A program made the position numbers and the translations under genes. From contig JAHBVG010000024.1 of assembly GCA_019637695.1 (NCBI GenBank), positions 1-64,000 on the forward strand: a DNA stretch of 64,000 nucleotides, in the 5' to 3' direction. This document shows, piece by piece, positions 9,889 to 18,253 of the stretch (its first letter is position 1; each line of letters opens with the position of its first letter). The notes beneath the pieces are model-generated. The model was not told the origin of the DNA, did not search any database, and worked only from the letters and a program-made list of their open reading frames with translations. Source of the stretch: Caldilineaceae bacterium. Its GTDB lineage: Bacteria; Chloroflexota; Anaerolineae; Caldilineales; Caldilineaceae.

Positions 9889-10005
9889 CCCATTACAGAG
9901 AACGCCTATTTTTCCTGTACACTACAGAACACCATAGCAGACAAATTCATTTCAATTATTGTTCAAAATATTGACAAAAAACAGACAATGGGGAGATAGC
10001 TCACT

Positions 10006-10392
10006 GTGACGACGCAGAATCTGGATAGAATTGAAATCAAGGATCTGTTGGTTCGCGGAATTCTCGGCATCAACCCCGACGAACGCAAGAACCGCCAGGA
10101 TATTCTCATCAACATTACCCTGTGGGCAGATACACGAAAAGCCGCAGCCAGCGACGAAATTGAGGACGCCGTGAACTATCGAACATTAACCAAAGCCGTG
10201 ATCGAACATGTGGAAAAAGGGCAGCCAATGTTAGTGGAGCGGCTCGTCAGTGAGATCGCTCGACTCTGTTTCGCCAATGACATGCGGGTGCAGGCAGCCG
10301 AGGTGCGCGTGGAGAAGCCGACCGCCCTGCGCTTCGCCCGTTCCGTGGGCGTCACCATTCATCGCACCCGCCAGGAAATGATGGGCGAGTAA
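10006..10392 (+). CDS. folB: Dihydroneopterin aldolase
   Basis: The 128-residue protein converts dihydroneopterin to 6-hydroxymethyl-dihydropterin and glycolaldehyde in folate synthesis. Family features are DLLVRGILGINPDER, the catalytic-loop region VNYRTLTKAVIEHVEKG, LVERLVSEIA and the C-terminal VRVEKPTALRFARSVGVTI. The start is a GTG with GGGGAG upstream at a rather wide spacing. It is 3 bp from folK and begins the set folB-folK-folE. Confidence 0.94.
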   Translation: MTTQNLDRIEIKDLLVRGILGINPDERKNRQDILINITLWADTRKAAASDEIEDAVNYRTLTKAVIEHVEKGQPMLVERLVSEIARLCFANDMRVQAAEVRVEKPTALRFARSVGVTIHRTRQEMMGE

Positions 10393-10395
10393 ACC

Positions 10396-10923
10396 ATGGG
10401 AACCAACAAAGCAGATCAGATGCAACATCATGTCCTGATTCTGCTGGGCAGCAACATCAACCGCCATCAAAATCTGCCCGCCGCCATCCACCGCCTGATC
10501 GCTGATGAGCATCTTGTGGTGGACGCGGTGAGCGGCATCTATGAAAGCGCAGCCGTAGGTGGACAGAGCGAGCAGCCGATCTTCTCCAACGCAGCCATCG
10601 CCGCGTGGACAGATCTGACGCCAGCCGCGTTGCGTCAACGACTGCGCCAGATTGAATCCGAAATGGGGCGAGTACGGATTGCCGATAAGTTCGCACCTCG
10701 CCCCATCGATCTGGACATGGCGCTTTACGACGATCTCGTTACCGATGTAGACGGCAGCGAGATACCCGATCCCGACATTGAGCGGCGCGCCCATGTGGCG
10801 CTACCGTTGGCCGAAATCGCGCCCGATGCGATCCATCCGATTCAGGGGCGCAGCTTGAAATCCATTGCCGAAACGCTTGATTGTTCACATATCCATGTTA
10901 TCGCACCACCTATTACTGTCTAA
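10396..10923 (+). CDS. folK: 2-amino-4-hydroxy-6-hydroxymethyldihydropteridine pyrophosphokinase
   Basis: The 175-residue HPPK transfers pyrophosphate from ATP to 6-hydroxymethyl-dihydropterin, the step after FolB. Signatures are LLGSNINRHQNLPAAIHRL near the N-terminus, the Mg-binding RPIDLDMALY and IPDPDIERRAHVALPLAEIAP. The start could also be the Met eight codons later (MQHHVL), which fits the family better; the first ATG gives tight coupling to folB. It is followed by folE after 21 bp. Confidence 0.94.
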   Translation: MGTNKADQMQHHVLILLGSNINRHQNLPAAIHRLIADEHLVVDAVSGIYESAAVGGQSEQPIFSNAAIAAWTDLTPAALRQRLRQIESEMGRVRIADKFAPRPIDLDMALYDDLVTDVDGSEIPDPDIERRAHVALPLAEIAPDAIHPIQGRSLKSIAETLDCSHIHVIAPPITV

Positions 10924-10944
10924 AATGCTATCGAGGAGAAAAAG

Positions 10945-11628
10945 ATGAGTATCAACATCACCAGGGTTCCGCTCAACGGCTACACCAACGGCCACCACAG
11001 CAACGGCAAAAATGGTCATCTTAACGGTCATCACCACAATGGCAAGGAGGCTGCGAAGCCAGCCAGCGTAGAAAGCTACGATCCTGAGTTTGAGGCGTTG
11101 GTCGAACAAATGCTCACTAGATTGGGCGAAGATCCTGAGCGGGATGGCCTCAAACGCACGCCGCTGCGCGTGGCCAAGGCAATGGATTTCCTCACTAGCG
11201 GCTACGAAATGTCATTGGAGACGGTGGTCAACGATGCGCTCTTTGAGGCCGAAAGTGACGAACTGGTCATCGTGCGCGATATTGAATTCTATTCGCTCTG
11301 TGAACACCACATGCTTCCCTTCTACGGCAAGGCGCACATCGGCTACATCCCCAACAACAAGATCATTGGGTTGAGCAAACTGGCCCGCATTGTGGATGTC
11401 TTCGCCCGTCGCCTCCAGGTGCAGGAACGGCTCACCGCCCAGGTCGCCGACGCACTGATGGATCTACTCGACGCGCAGGGCGTCGCCGTCATCACCGAGG
11501 CCAGCCACTTCTGCATGATGATGCGCGGTGTGCAGAAGCAGAACAGTTCCACCATCTCCACCGCCCTGCGCGGCCTCCTCAAGGACGATCCGCAGTTGCG
11601 CGCCGAGTTCATGGCGCTGGCGAAATAA
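10945..11628 (+). CDS. folE: GTP cyclohydrolase I
   Basis: The 227-residue protein makes dihydroneopterin triphosphate from GTP, the first step of the pathway whose later steps are the two genes upstream. Zinc ligands are seen in [10 protein letters not shown] (Cys119 and the following His pair) and HFCMMMRG near the C-terminus. The N-terminus is odd: residues about 11-35 are almost only Asn, Gly, His and Lys ([20 protein letters not shown]), outside the conserved fold. A GAGGAG ribosome site precedes the ATG. A long word-type hairpin starts 1 bp after the stop. Confidence 0.96.
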   Translation: MSINITRVPLNGYTNGHHSNGKNGHLNGHHHNGKEAAKPASVESYDPEFEALVEQMLTRLGEDPERDGLKRTPLRVAKAMDFLTSGYEMSLETVVNDALFEAESDELVIVRDIEFYSLCEHHMLPFYGKAHIGYIPNNKIIGLSKLARIVDVFARRLQVQERLTAQVADALMDLLDAQGVAVITEASHFCMMMRGVQKQNSSTISTALRGLLKDDPQLRAEFMALAK

Positions 11629-11629
11629 T

Positions 11630-11685
11630 GAAGGGTGAAGGGTGAAAAGTGAAGCTGCACGTTCACCTTTCACCCTTCACCCTTC
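11630..11685 (+). terminator. 24-bp low-complexity hairpin directly after folE
   Basis: The arms at 11630-11653 and 11662-11685 are built from repeated GAAGGGTGAA words and match at 23 of 24 positions around an 8-nt loop, one base after the folE stop codon. It probably ends the folate transcript. It is one of several such word hairpins in the window. Confidence 0.6.
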
Positions 11686-11779
11686 TCTCTTCGCGTTTCA
11701 CTTTCTCCTCGATTGACAAATCCCCTCCTTAATGTTTTGATCTAGAGAGTCATTCACCAACTCACTAGATGGTCTGTTT

Positions 11780-12493
11780 ATGCCCAACATGGAAATTCAA
11801 ACAGGCGTTGCCAAGATCAGCAAGTATGCCAGCGGCGAGAGCGGCGACACGGTGGAAGTTGTGGAGCGTCCCCACGGCGGCATCAGCATTGTCATTGTGG
11901 ACGGTCAACGCAGCGGACGCAGCGCCAAGACCATCAGCAATCTGGTGGCGCGCAAGGCGCTGAGTTTGCTGGCCGAGGGCGTTCGCGATGGCGCCGTGGC
12001 CCGCGCCACCCACGACTATTTGCGCACCCATCGCCGCGGACAGGTCAGCGCCGAATTGAGCATCATCAGCGTGGATCTGACCACAGGGACGCTGGTGATC
12101 AGCCGCAACAGCCGCTGCCCTGTGTTGATCCGCACGGCAGAGGGCATATCCTGGCTGAGTGACGAGACCGAGGCTGTGGGTATTCACCCAAAGACCAAGC
12201 CCGCCATCCACGAGTTACCCATCCAGCCGCAGACGACGATCCTGATTTTCACCGATGGCGTTCATCAGGCCGGCGTACGCTACGGGGAGAAAATAGACAT
12301 CATGGCCGTGATTGAAGCGTGTGATCCGCGGGCTGACCAATCAGCGCAGGCGCTCGCCGATGCCATCCTCAACACCGCGATCTCGCTGGATCGAGGCCGT
12401 CCTCAGGATGACGCCACGGTTGTCGTCTTAAAAGTAGCCGCCCAGAAAATCAGCGACGAGATCCGGCGCATGACGATGATTTTTCCGATTTGA
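11780..12493 (+). CDS. SpoIIE/PP2C-type serine phosphatase-like protein
   Basis: The 237-residue, single-domain protein has PPM-fold features: IVIVDGQRSGRSAKTISNLV (the first Asp as metal ligand), a central ISVDLTTGTLVISRN strand pair, TILIFTDGVHQAG with the second conserved Asp-Gly, and DRGRPQDDATVVVLK near the end. Stand-alone SpoIIE-type phosphatases usually dephosphorylate anti-sigma-factor antagonists in partner-switching systems. No kinase or STAS gene is adjacent, so the partner is unknown. The start at 11780 is the first ATG; another lies three codons in. Confidence 0.85.
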   Translation: MPNMEIQTGVAKISKYASGESGDTVEVVERPHGGISIVIVDGQRSGRSAKTISNLVARKALSLLAEGVRDGAVARATHDYLRTHRRGQVSAELSIISVDLTTGTLVISRNSRCPVLIRTAEGISWLSDETEAVGIHPKTKPAIHELPIQPQTTILIFTDGVHQAGVRYGEKIDIMAVIEACDPRADQSAQALADAILNTAISLDRGRPQDDATVVVLKVAAQKISDEIRRMTMIFPI

Positions 12494-12504
12494 ATTGGAG
12501 AAGG

Positions 12505-12616
12505 GATAGGTGAATGGCGAATGGTGACTGGGGATAGGGTTACGATCGCCCGTCCTTTTGCTGTGGGAGATCGGATGCTCGTCACGATCCCAGTCACCTA
12601 TCCCCATTCACCTATC
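12505..12616. repeat. Word-type inverted repeat between convergent genes
   Basis: The arms at 12505-12532 and 12589-12616 match at 25 of 28 positions and are made of GATAGGTGAATGG and GGTGACTGGG words. They flank a 56-nt centre. The element lies 12 bp after the phosphatase stop and 3 bp from the stop of the leftward P-loop gene, so it could terminate both. Confidence 0.55.
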
Positions 12617-12618
12617 AC

Positions 12619-13029
12619 CTATTTCGCGATACTCCCGCCGGTAACCGGCAACAACGGCAGTGGATGATCGGCGTGGCTGATCCCTTGGGATTGAAGAAAG
12701 GTCAGCGCTTCCATCAAGGCTTCTTGTGTCGACAAGCCCCTTGTATCCAAAATCAGGTCGGCATGTTGGCGAGCGTGGGCCAACCGCTCCTCCTCGATTT
12801 GCAGCCATACCGCATCCCATGTCACATCAGGACGGCGTTCGCGCTGCGTTGCCAGGTCAATGTGGAGGTAGATTAACCGGGCCGGTGGGCGGATGCGTTG
12901 CCACATATCCGGCGTCTGGCTGTGTTCCTGGCTGACAGAGCGTGCGTCATACCCACGCTGGCGCAGATTCTTGACGAGGGTGGATTTGCCCGATGCGCTG
13001 ATCCCGGCGATTTTGATTAAGGGTAACAT
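12619..13029 (-). CDS. Small P-loop nucleotide kinase-like protein
   Basis: Starting at the ATG at 13027-13029, the protein has 136 residues and opens MLPLIKIAGISASGKSTLV, a Walker A motif (GxxxxGKS/T) at residues about 9-16. Later segments are LIYLHIDLATQRERRPDVTW and a helical IEEERLAHARQHADLILDT, resembling adenylylsulfate, shikimate or uridine kinase-like P-loop proteins. The substrate cannot be told. An upstream extension of the frame runs antisense through the SH3-M23 gene and is not real. It is divergent from that gene. Confidence 0.7.
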   Translation of the reverse strand: MLPLIKIAGISASGKSTLVKNLRQRGYDARSVSQEHSQTPDMWQRIRPPARLIYLHIDLATQRERRPDVTWDAVWLQIEEERLAHARQHADLILDTRGLSTQEALMEALTFLQSQGISHADHPLPLLPVTGGSIAK

Positions 13030-13120
13030 CGTTGGAAAGCGATTATGGTTTGATGGTTCGAGAGAAGGCTGGCTTCTATTGTAGCATGTCGAATAGACGC
13101 ACCACAATGAGGAGAGCGAG

Positions 13121-14524
13121 ATGACCCACTTCAAGCCCAACGAAAGCGTTTTTACCTTGACCACGGTGCGCGTCCGCCGTACACCCGGGTTCGAGAACAA
13201 AGGACCCGAAGACGTGATCGCTGAACTGCCGCTGGATACCCGCGGCACGGTAGTGGATGGCCCGCAGATGGCGAATGGACTGCTCTGGTGGCAGATCCAC
13301 ACGCGCACCGCTGCCGGAGAAATTCTCGGGTGGATGGCGCAGAGTTCATTTGAGGGGAGGCCGCTGCTCGCCAGCGTCGAAACAGGGACGCCCTCCCCAG
13401 TTGCGCCGACCGGTAAGTTTTCCACCGGGGAAAGGGTCTTCGCCGCTAGCTTTGTCAACCTGCGCAGGACGCCCGGCTATGTGGGCAAGACCAGCGACGA
13501 TATTTTAGCCGAGATCCCCTACGGGCAACCGGCAACGGTGGTGGATAGTACGCCTCAGAATGCCGACGAACTGATCTGGTGGCGCGTGGATTACACAAAC
13601 CCGGATCGTCAGCGCTTCACTGGGTGGACGGCAGAGAGCGCATCCAACGGCGCTCAATTGCTGACCAAAGAGGAGCCGCCGCCCCTGGCGACGCCACAGC
13701 CGCCAGTTTTCAAAACCTACAGGGTCGGCGACGCCGTTTGTAATATTTCGCTGGCCGCCGTGAATGTGCGCAAGTCGCCAGGGTTCCGCAATAAAGAAGC
13801 TGGCGATGTGGTGGCCCTGATCCCCAGCAAGACAGTACTGCGCCTGCTCGATGGTCCGCGCGAAGCGGATGGCCTCTTCTGGTGGCGCGTCCAAGGCCAG
13901 GTCGCCGATCAGATCCTCGACGGCTGGATGGCCGAGGTATCGCCCAATGGTATCCGTCTGCTGGCGCCGGCGCTCTTCCGCAATGCAATTGCCGTAAACA
14001 TCCCCTTCCACGGCAACCACCGCGTGTCGCAGCTTTGGGGCGACAATCCCGACTTCTATCGCCAATTCCCCTATGATGGCGTGCCTCTGCGCGGTCACAA
14101 CGGCATCGATTTTGCCATGCCCATTGGCACACCGCTGCTCACCGCCGACAGTGGACGCATTCTCACTGTAGGCGCGTCGCCAAGCGGGTTTGGCAACTGG
14201 GTGATGGTCGATCACCGCTGGGGACAGTCGGTCTACGCCCATATGCACCGCGTCACTGTGCGCGAAGGACAGAGTGTGGAGCGGGGCGATGTGCTGGGCG
14301 AATCGGGCAATTCTGGCACCAGCACAGGACCGCACCTGCACTTCAGCATCCGCATCAATCCATACTTCCGCGCCGATGGATGGGGCGGCTACTGCGATCC
14401 CCTGCCCTTTATGGAAGCGGACAAACTCAATATTCCGGCGGGCATCCGCGGCGAGGATGAGCTGCGCGAGATTCTGCCACCCTCGCCGCCGCCCATTGAG
14501 GAGCCTGGGCGACCGCTGCCATAA
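13121..14524 (+). CDS. SH3-repeat M23 (LytM-type) metallopeptidase
   Basis: The 467-residue protein has three bacterial SH3-like repeats (about 8-85, 105-185 and 205-285), each with an (V/L)R(R/K)(T/S)PGF-like motif and a Trp-Trp strand. They are followed by a peptidase M23 domain (about 300-440) with ligands in HNGIDFA, HMH and GPHLHFSI. M23 enzymes cut peptide bridges in peptidoglycan. No signal peptide or membrane segment is visible at the N-terminus, unusual for a cell-wall enzyme. GGAGAG precedes the ATG. Confidence 0.9.
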   Translation: MTHFKPNESVFTLTTVRVRRTPGFENKGPEDVIAELPLDTRGTVVDGPQMANGLLWWQIHTRTAAGEILGWMAQSSFEGRPLLASVETGTPSPVAPTGKFSTGERVFAASFVNLRRTPGYVGKTSDDILAEIPYGQPATVVDSTPQNADELIWWRVDYTNPDRQRFTGWTAESASNGAQLLTKEEPPPLATPQPPVFKTYRVGDAVCNISLAAVNVRKSPGFRNKEAGDVVALIPSKTVLRLLDGPREADGLFWWRVQGQVADQILDGWMAEVSPNGIRLLAPALFRNAIAVNIPFHGNHRVSQLWGDNPDFYRQFPYDGVPLRGHNGIDFAMPIGTPLLTADSGRILTVGASPSGFGNWVMVDHRWGQSVYAHMHRVTVREGQSVERGDVLGESGNSGTSTGPHLHFSIRINPYFRADGWGGYCDPLPFMEADKLNIPAGIRGEDELREILPPSPPPIEEPGRPLP

Positions 14525-14552
14525 ACTGCGTTCCCTGCAATTTTTGCTGAGA

Positions 14553-14581
14553 TTGACTTCTATTGGTGTAAATGGTAAACT
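14553..14581 (+). promoter_or_regulatory. Sigma70-type promoter for the LacI-family gene
   Basis: TTGACT at 14553-14558 and TAAACT at 14576-14581 are separated by exactly 17 bp. The -10 box touches the operator-like palindrome at 14583-14600. The upstream ATG at 14572 lies inside the spacer, which rules it out as the start if this promoter is the main one. Confidence 0.7.
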
Positions 14582-14582
14582 T

Positions 14583-14600
14583 TGCGCATACGTTTGCGCA
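14583..14600. promoter_or_regulatory. LacI-type operator palindrome
   Basis: TGCGCATACGTTTGCGCA is an 18-bp near-perfect palindrome centred on CG, with both TGCGCA half sites intact and one mismatched pair. It directly follows the -10 box of the promoter before the LacI-family gene, where repressor binding would block transcription. It is probably autoregulatory. I did not find a second obvious copy before the other iol genes. Confidence 0.7.
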
Positions 14601-14643
14601 GAAAAAGGCTATTTCTGCCCCGTTACCGAGACACAAAGCAATC

Positions 14644-15696
14644 TTGAATAGGAAACGCGTTTCGATCAAGGATATCGCCGCCCTCGCTGGCGTCAGCCAC
14701 CCCACCGTGAGCCGGGCGCTGCGCGGAGAAGGCCGCATCAGCGATGAGACTCGCTCGCGAATTATGTCAATCGCCCAAGAAATTGGGTACATGCCCAATC
14801 TGGTGGCGCGAGGATTGGTCATGCAGCGCACCAACAGTATTGGGTTGGTGGTGACCAACATCGGCGATCCCTTCCACTCGGAGATCATCCGCGGGGTAGA
14901 ATTTGCAGTGCGGGACAACGGGTATAGCCTCTTTTTGGGCAGCACCACCGCTGATCCCGAACAGGAAGTGCGCGTGGTCCACAGCTTTCGGGGACGTAGC
15001 GTTGATGGCATCATTATTGCCTCTAGCGAAGTGGGCGCGCAGTACGCCGAGATGTTCGATGATGGTCTCCACATGGATGTACCAATTGTGCTGATCAGCA
15101 GCCATGCTGAGGGGAGCCCTCTCCACTCGGTCACCCATGATGATTATGGAGGGGCGCGCCAGGTGATGGCGCATCTTTTAGAACAGGGATATCGGCGTAT
15201 CGCCTATTTGGGACATCGCTTCGGGGGCCGCGTCAATGCGGAACGGCGCCGCGCCTGGCAAGAGACACTGCAATCCGCAGGTCTTGCCCCCTTCCTGGCG
15301 ATCAATTCTACCGAGACAACCCTCGATCATGGCGTAGCCAGCGTCAACCCACTGCTGCGGCGCGCGGATGAGCAATGGGGAGCCTTGCCCGATGCTGTCT
15401 TCTGTTACAACGACCTGCTGGCGATTGGTCTGATCAGCGGGTTGCGAGCGCAGAATCTGTCTGTTCCAGAGGATGTGGCTGTGGCTGGCTTTGATGGTTT
15501 GGACGTGGCCGCGCACATCGAACCCCCACTGACAACAATGAGCCAGCCGCGCTACGAGATGGGCCTGCGCGCTGCCAATATTTTATTGGATCTGCTCAAG
15601 AATCACGATCACACATCCCAGCCGCCACAGGAACTATCTCTGCGAGGAGAATTGCTGGTACGGCGATCCACTGTGCGAAATTCGTCAGGAGGTTGA
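14644..15696 (+). CDS. LacI-family transcriptional regulator (probable inositol-region regulator)
   Basis: About 350 residues. The N-terminal helix-turn-helix reads VSIKDIAALAGVSHPTVSRAL, followed by the hinge and a periplasmic-binding-protein-like core (SIGLVVTNIGDPFHSEIIRG and later VAGFDGLDVAAHIEPPLTT). The frame is open from an ATG at 14572, but that overlaps the promoter and operator. A TTG at 14644 puts the HTH six residues from the start, as in most LacI proteins, though its ribosome site is poor. It lies directly upstream of dinB-like and iolB genes and probably senses an inositol intermediate (inference from position). Confidence 0.88.
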   Translation: MNRKRVSIKDIAALAGVSHPTVSRALRGEGRISDETRSRIMSIAQEIGYMPNLVARGLVMQRTNSIGLVVTNIGDPFHSEIIRGVEFAVRDNGYSLFLGSTTADPEQEVRVVHSFRGRSVDGIIIASSEVGAQYAEMFDDGLHMDVPIVLISSHAEGSPLHSVTHDDYGGARQVMAHLLEQGYRRIAYLGHRFGGRVNAERRRAWQETLQSAGLAPFLAINSTETTLDHGVASVNPLLRRADEQWGALPDAVFCYNDLLAIGLISGLRAQNLSVPEDVAVAGFDGLDVAAHIEPPLTTMSQPRYEMGLRAANILLDLLKNHDHTSQPPQELSLRGELLVRRSTVRNSSGG

Positions 15697-15698
15697 CA

Positions 15699-16202
15699 AT
15701 GGCAGTCGAGAGCGTAGACAAACTCTTTGCCTACAATGAATGGGCCTGGCAGCGAGTCTTTCCCAGCCTGGCGGCGATCCACGAGGAAGCTTATTTCGCC
15801 GCGCAGCCCTTCTTCTGGCGTTCACTGCACCGGGTGACAGTCCACAGTTACGGCGCTGAATGGATCTGGTTGCAGCGCATCCGTGGGGAATCGCCGCCTG
15901 CTTTGCCCTCGGCGGATCAGTTCGCTTCGCTGGCCGCTGTGCGCTATGTTTGGGATCCGCTGCGCGATGAGTGGCGTGATTTCATCTCGAACCTGCGCGA
16001 GGAGGATCTGAACAAAACGTTCCGCTCTCGCAATACCGAGGGGCGGCACTATACCATCCTCCTGGGCGATCTGCTGCGCCATGTTGTCAACCACGCCACC
16101 GAACACCGATCCCAGATCACGCCAATTGTATTCCAACTCGGCTACCCCACGGAGCCGCTGGATTATAGCCGATTTGCCGGAACCTTCTTAGAAGAAAGCT
16201 GA
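15699..16202 (+). CDS. DinB-family protein
   Basis: The 167-residue four-helix-bundle protein of the DinB/YfiT superfamily has the usual His pattern for a divalent metal (HRVTVHSYGAEW in helix 2, NHATEHRSQI near the end). Members act as thiol-dependent S-transferases or have unknown roles. AGGAGG lies 6 nt before the ATG at 15699, which starts 2 bp after the LacI-family stop, so the two are coupled. It is 7 bp upstream of iolB. Its role in inositol use is not evident. Confidence 0.85.
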   Translation: MAVESVDKLFAYNEWAWQRVFPSLAAIHEEAYFAAQPFFWRSLHRVTVHSYGAEWIWLQRIRGESPPALPSADQFASLAAVRYVWDPLRDEWRDFISNLREEDLNKTFRSRNTEGRHYTILLGDLLRHVVNHATEHRSQITPIVFQLGYPTEPLDYSRFAGTFLEES

Positions 16203-16209
16203 TAGAGCC

Positions 16210-17097
16210 ATGCGCTACACCGCCGAGGAAATTCTGATCCGTCCCCAATCCGATCCCAAAGACCCAGGACTGATCCTTTCGATTACGCCCGAAAGCGCGG
16301 GCTGGGACTATATTTCATTCCAGGCGCGCCGATTGGGCGCAGGGGAAAGCTGGTCCTTTAAGACGGGCGAAAACGAGTTTGCCTTTGTCAATTTAAGCGG
16401 ACGCTACAGCGTCGCCAGCAACCGCGGCGAGTGGACGGGCATTGGCGGGCGCAAAACCGTCTTTGAAAGCGCAGCCCATGCCCTCTACCTGCCGCGGCGC
16501 ACATCCTTGACCGTCACCGCCGAGGAAGCGGGCGAGTTCGCCGTCACCTGGGTCCCCACCGACGAGGATCGCGATCCCTGGCTGATCCGCCCGGAGGATG
16601 TGTCCACCGGCATCCGCGGCGGGGATAACGTCAGCCGCCAGATCAACGATCTGCTGCCGCCGGGGTCGCCGGTCCATCGCCTGGTGCTGGTGGAGGTCTA
16701 CACCCCCAGCGGCAACTGGAGCAGCTATCCGCCGCACAAGCATGATATCCACATTGAGGATGAAGCGGGGAATTTGATCGAGGCTGACCTTGAGGAGGTC
16801 TACTTTTACCAGATCGACCGCCCCGAAGGCTACGCCTATCAGCGCGTCTATACCGACGAGAATTCACCTTTACACCGGGCGGGTCAGCCCATCGACGCGC
16901 TGGTGCGCGCAACTCATAATTCAGCCGTCCTCGTGCATGAAGGCTACCATCCTGTGGTGAGCGCGCCAGGGTATACTACCTACTATCTCAACGTTCTCGC
17001 CGGCAGCGCCCAAAGTCTCGCCAATCAGGACGATCCACAGTATACGTGGGTGAAGACGAGGTATACGCGACATGATGAGCGATTACCGTTATACTAA
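16210..17097 (+). CDS. iolB: 5-deoxy-glucuronate isomerase
   Basis: The 295-residue bicupin of the KduI/IolB family converts 5-deoxy-D-glucuronate to 2-deoxy-5-keto-gluconate in myo-inositol breakdown. The cupin metal motif is seen as SSYPPHKHDIHIEDE with a later Glu in EEVYFYQIDRPEGYAYQRVY, and the C-terminal HEGYHPVVSAPGYTTYYLNV is typical of IolB. It follows the DinB gene by 7 bp and precedes iolC after a word-type repeat. Confidence 0.93.
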   Translation: MRYTAEEILIRPQSDPKDPGLILSITPESAGWDYISFQARRLGAGESWSFKTGENEFAFVNLSGRYSVASNRGEWTGIGGRKTVFESAAHALYLPRRTSLTVTAEEAGEFAVTWVPTDEDRDPWLIRPEDVSTGIRGGDNVSRQINDLLPPGSPVHRLVLVEVYTPSGNWSSYPPHKHDIHIEDEAGNLIEADLEEVYFYQIDRPEGYAYQRVYTDENSPLHRAGQPIDALVRATHNSAVLVHEGYHPVVSAPGYTTYYLNVLAGSAQSLANQDDPQYTWVKTRYTRHDERLPLY

Positions 17098-17104
17098 AAA
17101 CAAG

Positions 17105-17186
17105 TAATGAGTAGGCTGACGGAGTTCCTCTGCCAATCGGGAGCAAATCCCGTCAACGGGGCATTACTCATTACTCATTACTCATT
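17105..17186. repeat. TAATGAGTA word inverted repeat between iolB and iolC
   Basis: TAATGAGTA (17105-17113) is complemented by a run of tandem TTACTCA words at about 17164-17186. The loop contains CGGGAGCAAATCCCG, itself a small hairpin. It starts 8 bp after the iolB stop and could terminate or attenuate transcription before iolC. Confidence 0.5.
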
Positions 17187-17203
17187 CACCAAAGAGAAAG
17201 AGC

Positions 17204-18226
17204 ATGAGCAATCTACACTCCCGCACCTACGATTCCCTCCACATGGGGCGTTCGTCGATTGATCTTTACAGCAACGATGTGGGCGCGCCCTTTGAGCAGA
17301 TCACCAGTTTTGCCGCCTATGTGGGTGGCTCGCCCACCAACATCAGTGTGGGGGGACGGCGACTGGGGCTGAAAACAGCCGTGGTCACCGGTCTGGGCGT
17401 GGACCCGGTGGGCGACTTTATCCATGCCTTTCTGGTCAAGGAAGGGGTCGAGACAAAGTTCAGCCCGCGCAAACCAGGACACCGCACCAGCGCCGTGGTC
17501 CTCGGCATTGAGCCGCCCGACAAGTTTCCGCTGGTCTACTATCGCGAAAATTGCGCCGATATCCAACTCAGCATTGACGATGTGCTGGCTGCGCCGGTTG
17601 CCGACAGCAAAGTTTTCCAATTCGCGGGGACGAATCTGAGCAAGGAGCCAAGCCGCAGCGCCACTATGTTCGGCGCGGAGGTCGCCCGGCAATCTGGCAC
17701 GTCCGTTGTCTTTGATCTCGACTTTCGCCCGGATCAATGGCACGATCCGCGCGCCTTTGGCGTCGTCTGCCGGTCGGTACTCCACTCGGTGGACGTTGTC
17801 ATCGGCACCCATGATGAGATCAACGCGGCCATGCTCAAAGATCCGGCGCAGATGACGCTCACTCACTCGCAAATTTCCGACGCCAAAGTCTCTGGCGATG
17901 TAAAATCTGCCATTGATACGCTGCTTTCGCTGGGTCCCAAAGCAGTGATCCAAAAAGTGGGGGCGCTGGGCGCGCGCGTCCATTTGGCGGATGGCGCCGT
18001 GATCGAGGCGCCCGGCTTCCCGGTGGAGATCTACAATATCCTCGGCGCGGGGGACGCCTTCGGCGCCGGCTTTTTATACGGCTACATCAACGGCTGGGAT
18101 TGGTACAAATCGGCGCGGCTGGGCAATGCCTGCGGCGCGATTGTGGTGACCAAACACGGCTGCGCTAACTTTATGCCGACCTACGACGAAGTGATGGCTT
18201 TTGTCGAGAGTCGAGGTGGATTTTAA
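17204..18226 (+). CDS. iolC: 5-dehydro-2-deoxygluconokinase
   Basis: The 340-residue PfkB/ribokinase-family kinase phosphorylates 2-deoxy-5-keto-gluconate, the IolB product. Visible motifs are the substrate-binding GGSPTNISVGGRRLGLKT near the N-terminus, VVFDLDFRPDQW, and the C-terminal PfkB signature ILGAGDAFGAGFLYG with its catalytic Asp, followed by NACGAIVVTKHGCANFMPT. IolC context (iolB upstream) supports this over other sugar kinases. A GAGAAAGAG ribosome site precedes the ATG. Confidence 0.92.
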   Translation: MSNLHSRTYDSLHMGRSSIDLYSNDVGAPFEQITSFAAYVGGSPTNISVGGRRLGLKTAVVTGLGVDPVGDFIHAFLVKEGVETKFSPRKPGHRTSAVVLGIEPPDKFPLVYYRENCADIQLSIDDVLAAPVADSKVFQFAGTNLSKEPSRSATMFGAEVARQSGTSVVFDLDFRPDQWHDPRAFGVVCRSVLHSVDVVIGTHDEINAAMLKDPAQMTLTHSQISDAKVSGDVKSAIDTLLSLGPKAVIQKVGALGARVHLADGAVIEAPGFPVEIYNILGAGDAFGAGFLYGYINGWDWYKSARLGNACGAIVVTKHGCANFMPTYDEVMAFVESRGGF

Positions 18227-18253
18227 CCAATCATCATTTTGGGGGGAAATGTT

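Noticed and set aside
9972-10006. TTGACA at 9972 as a -35 box for the folate operon
   Set aside because: The bases 17 bp downstream (AGATAG) are a poor -10 and overlap the ribosome-site region of folB.
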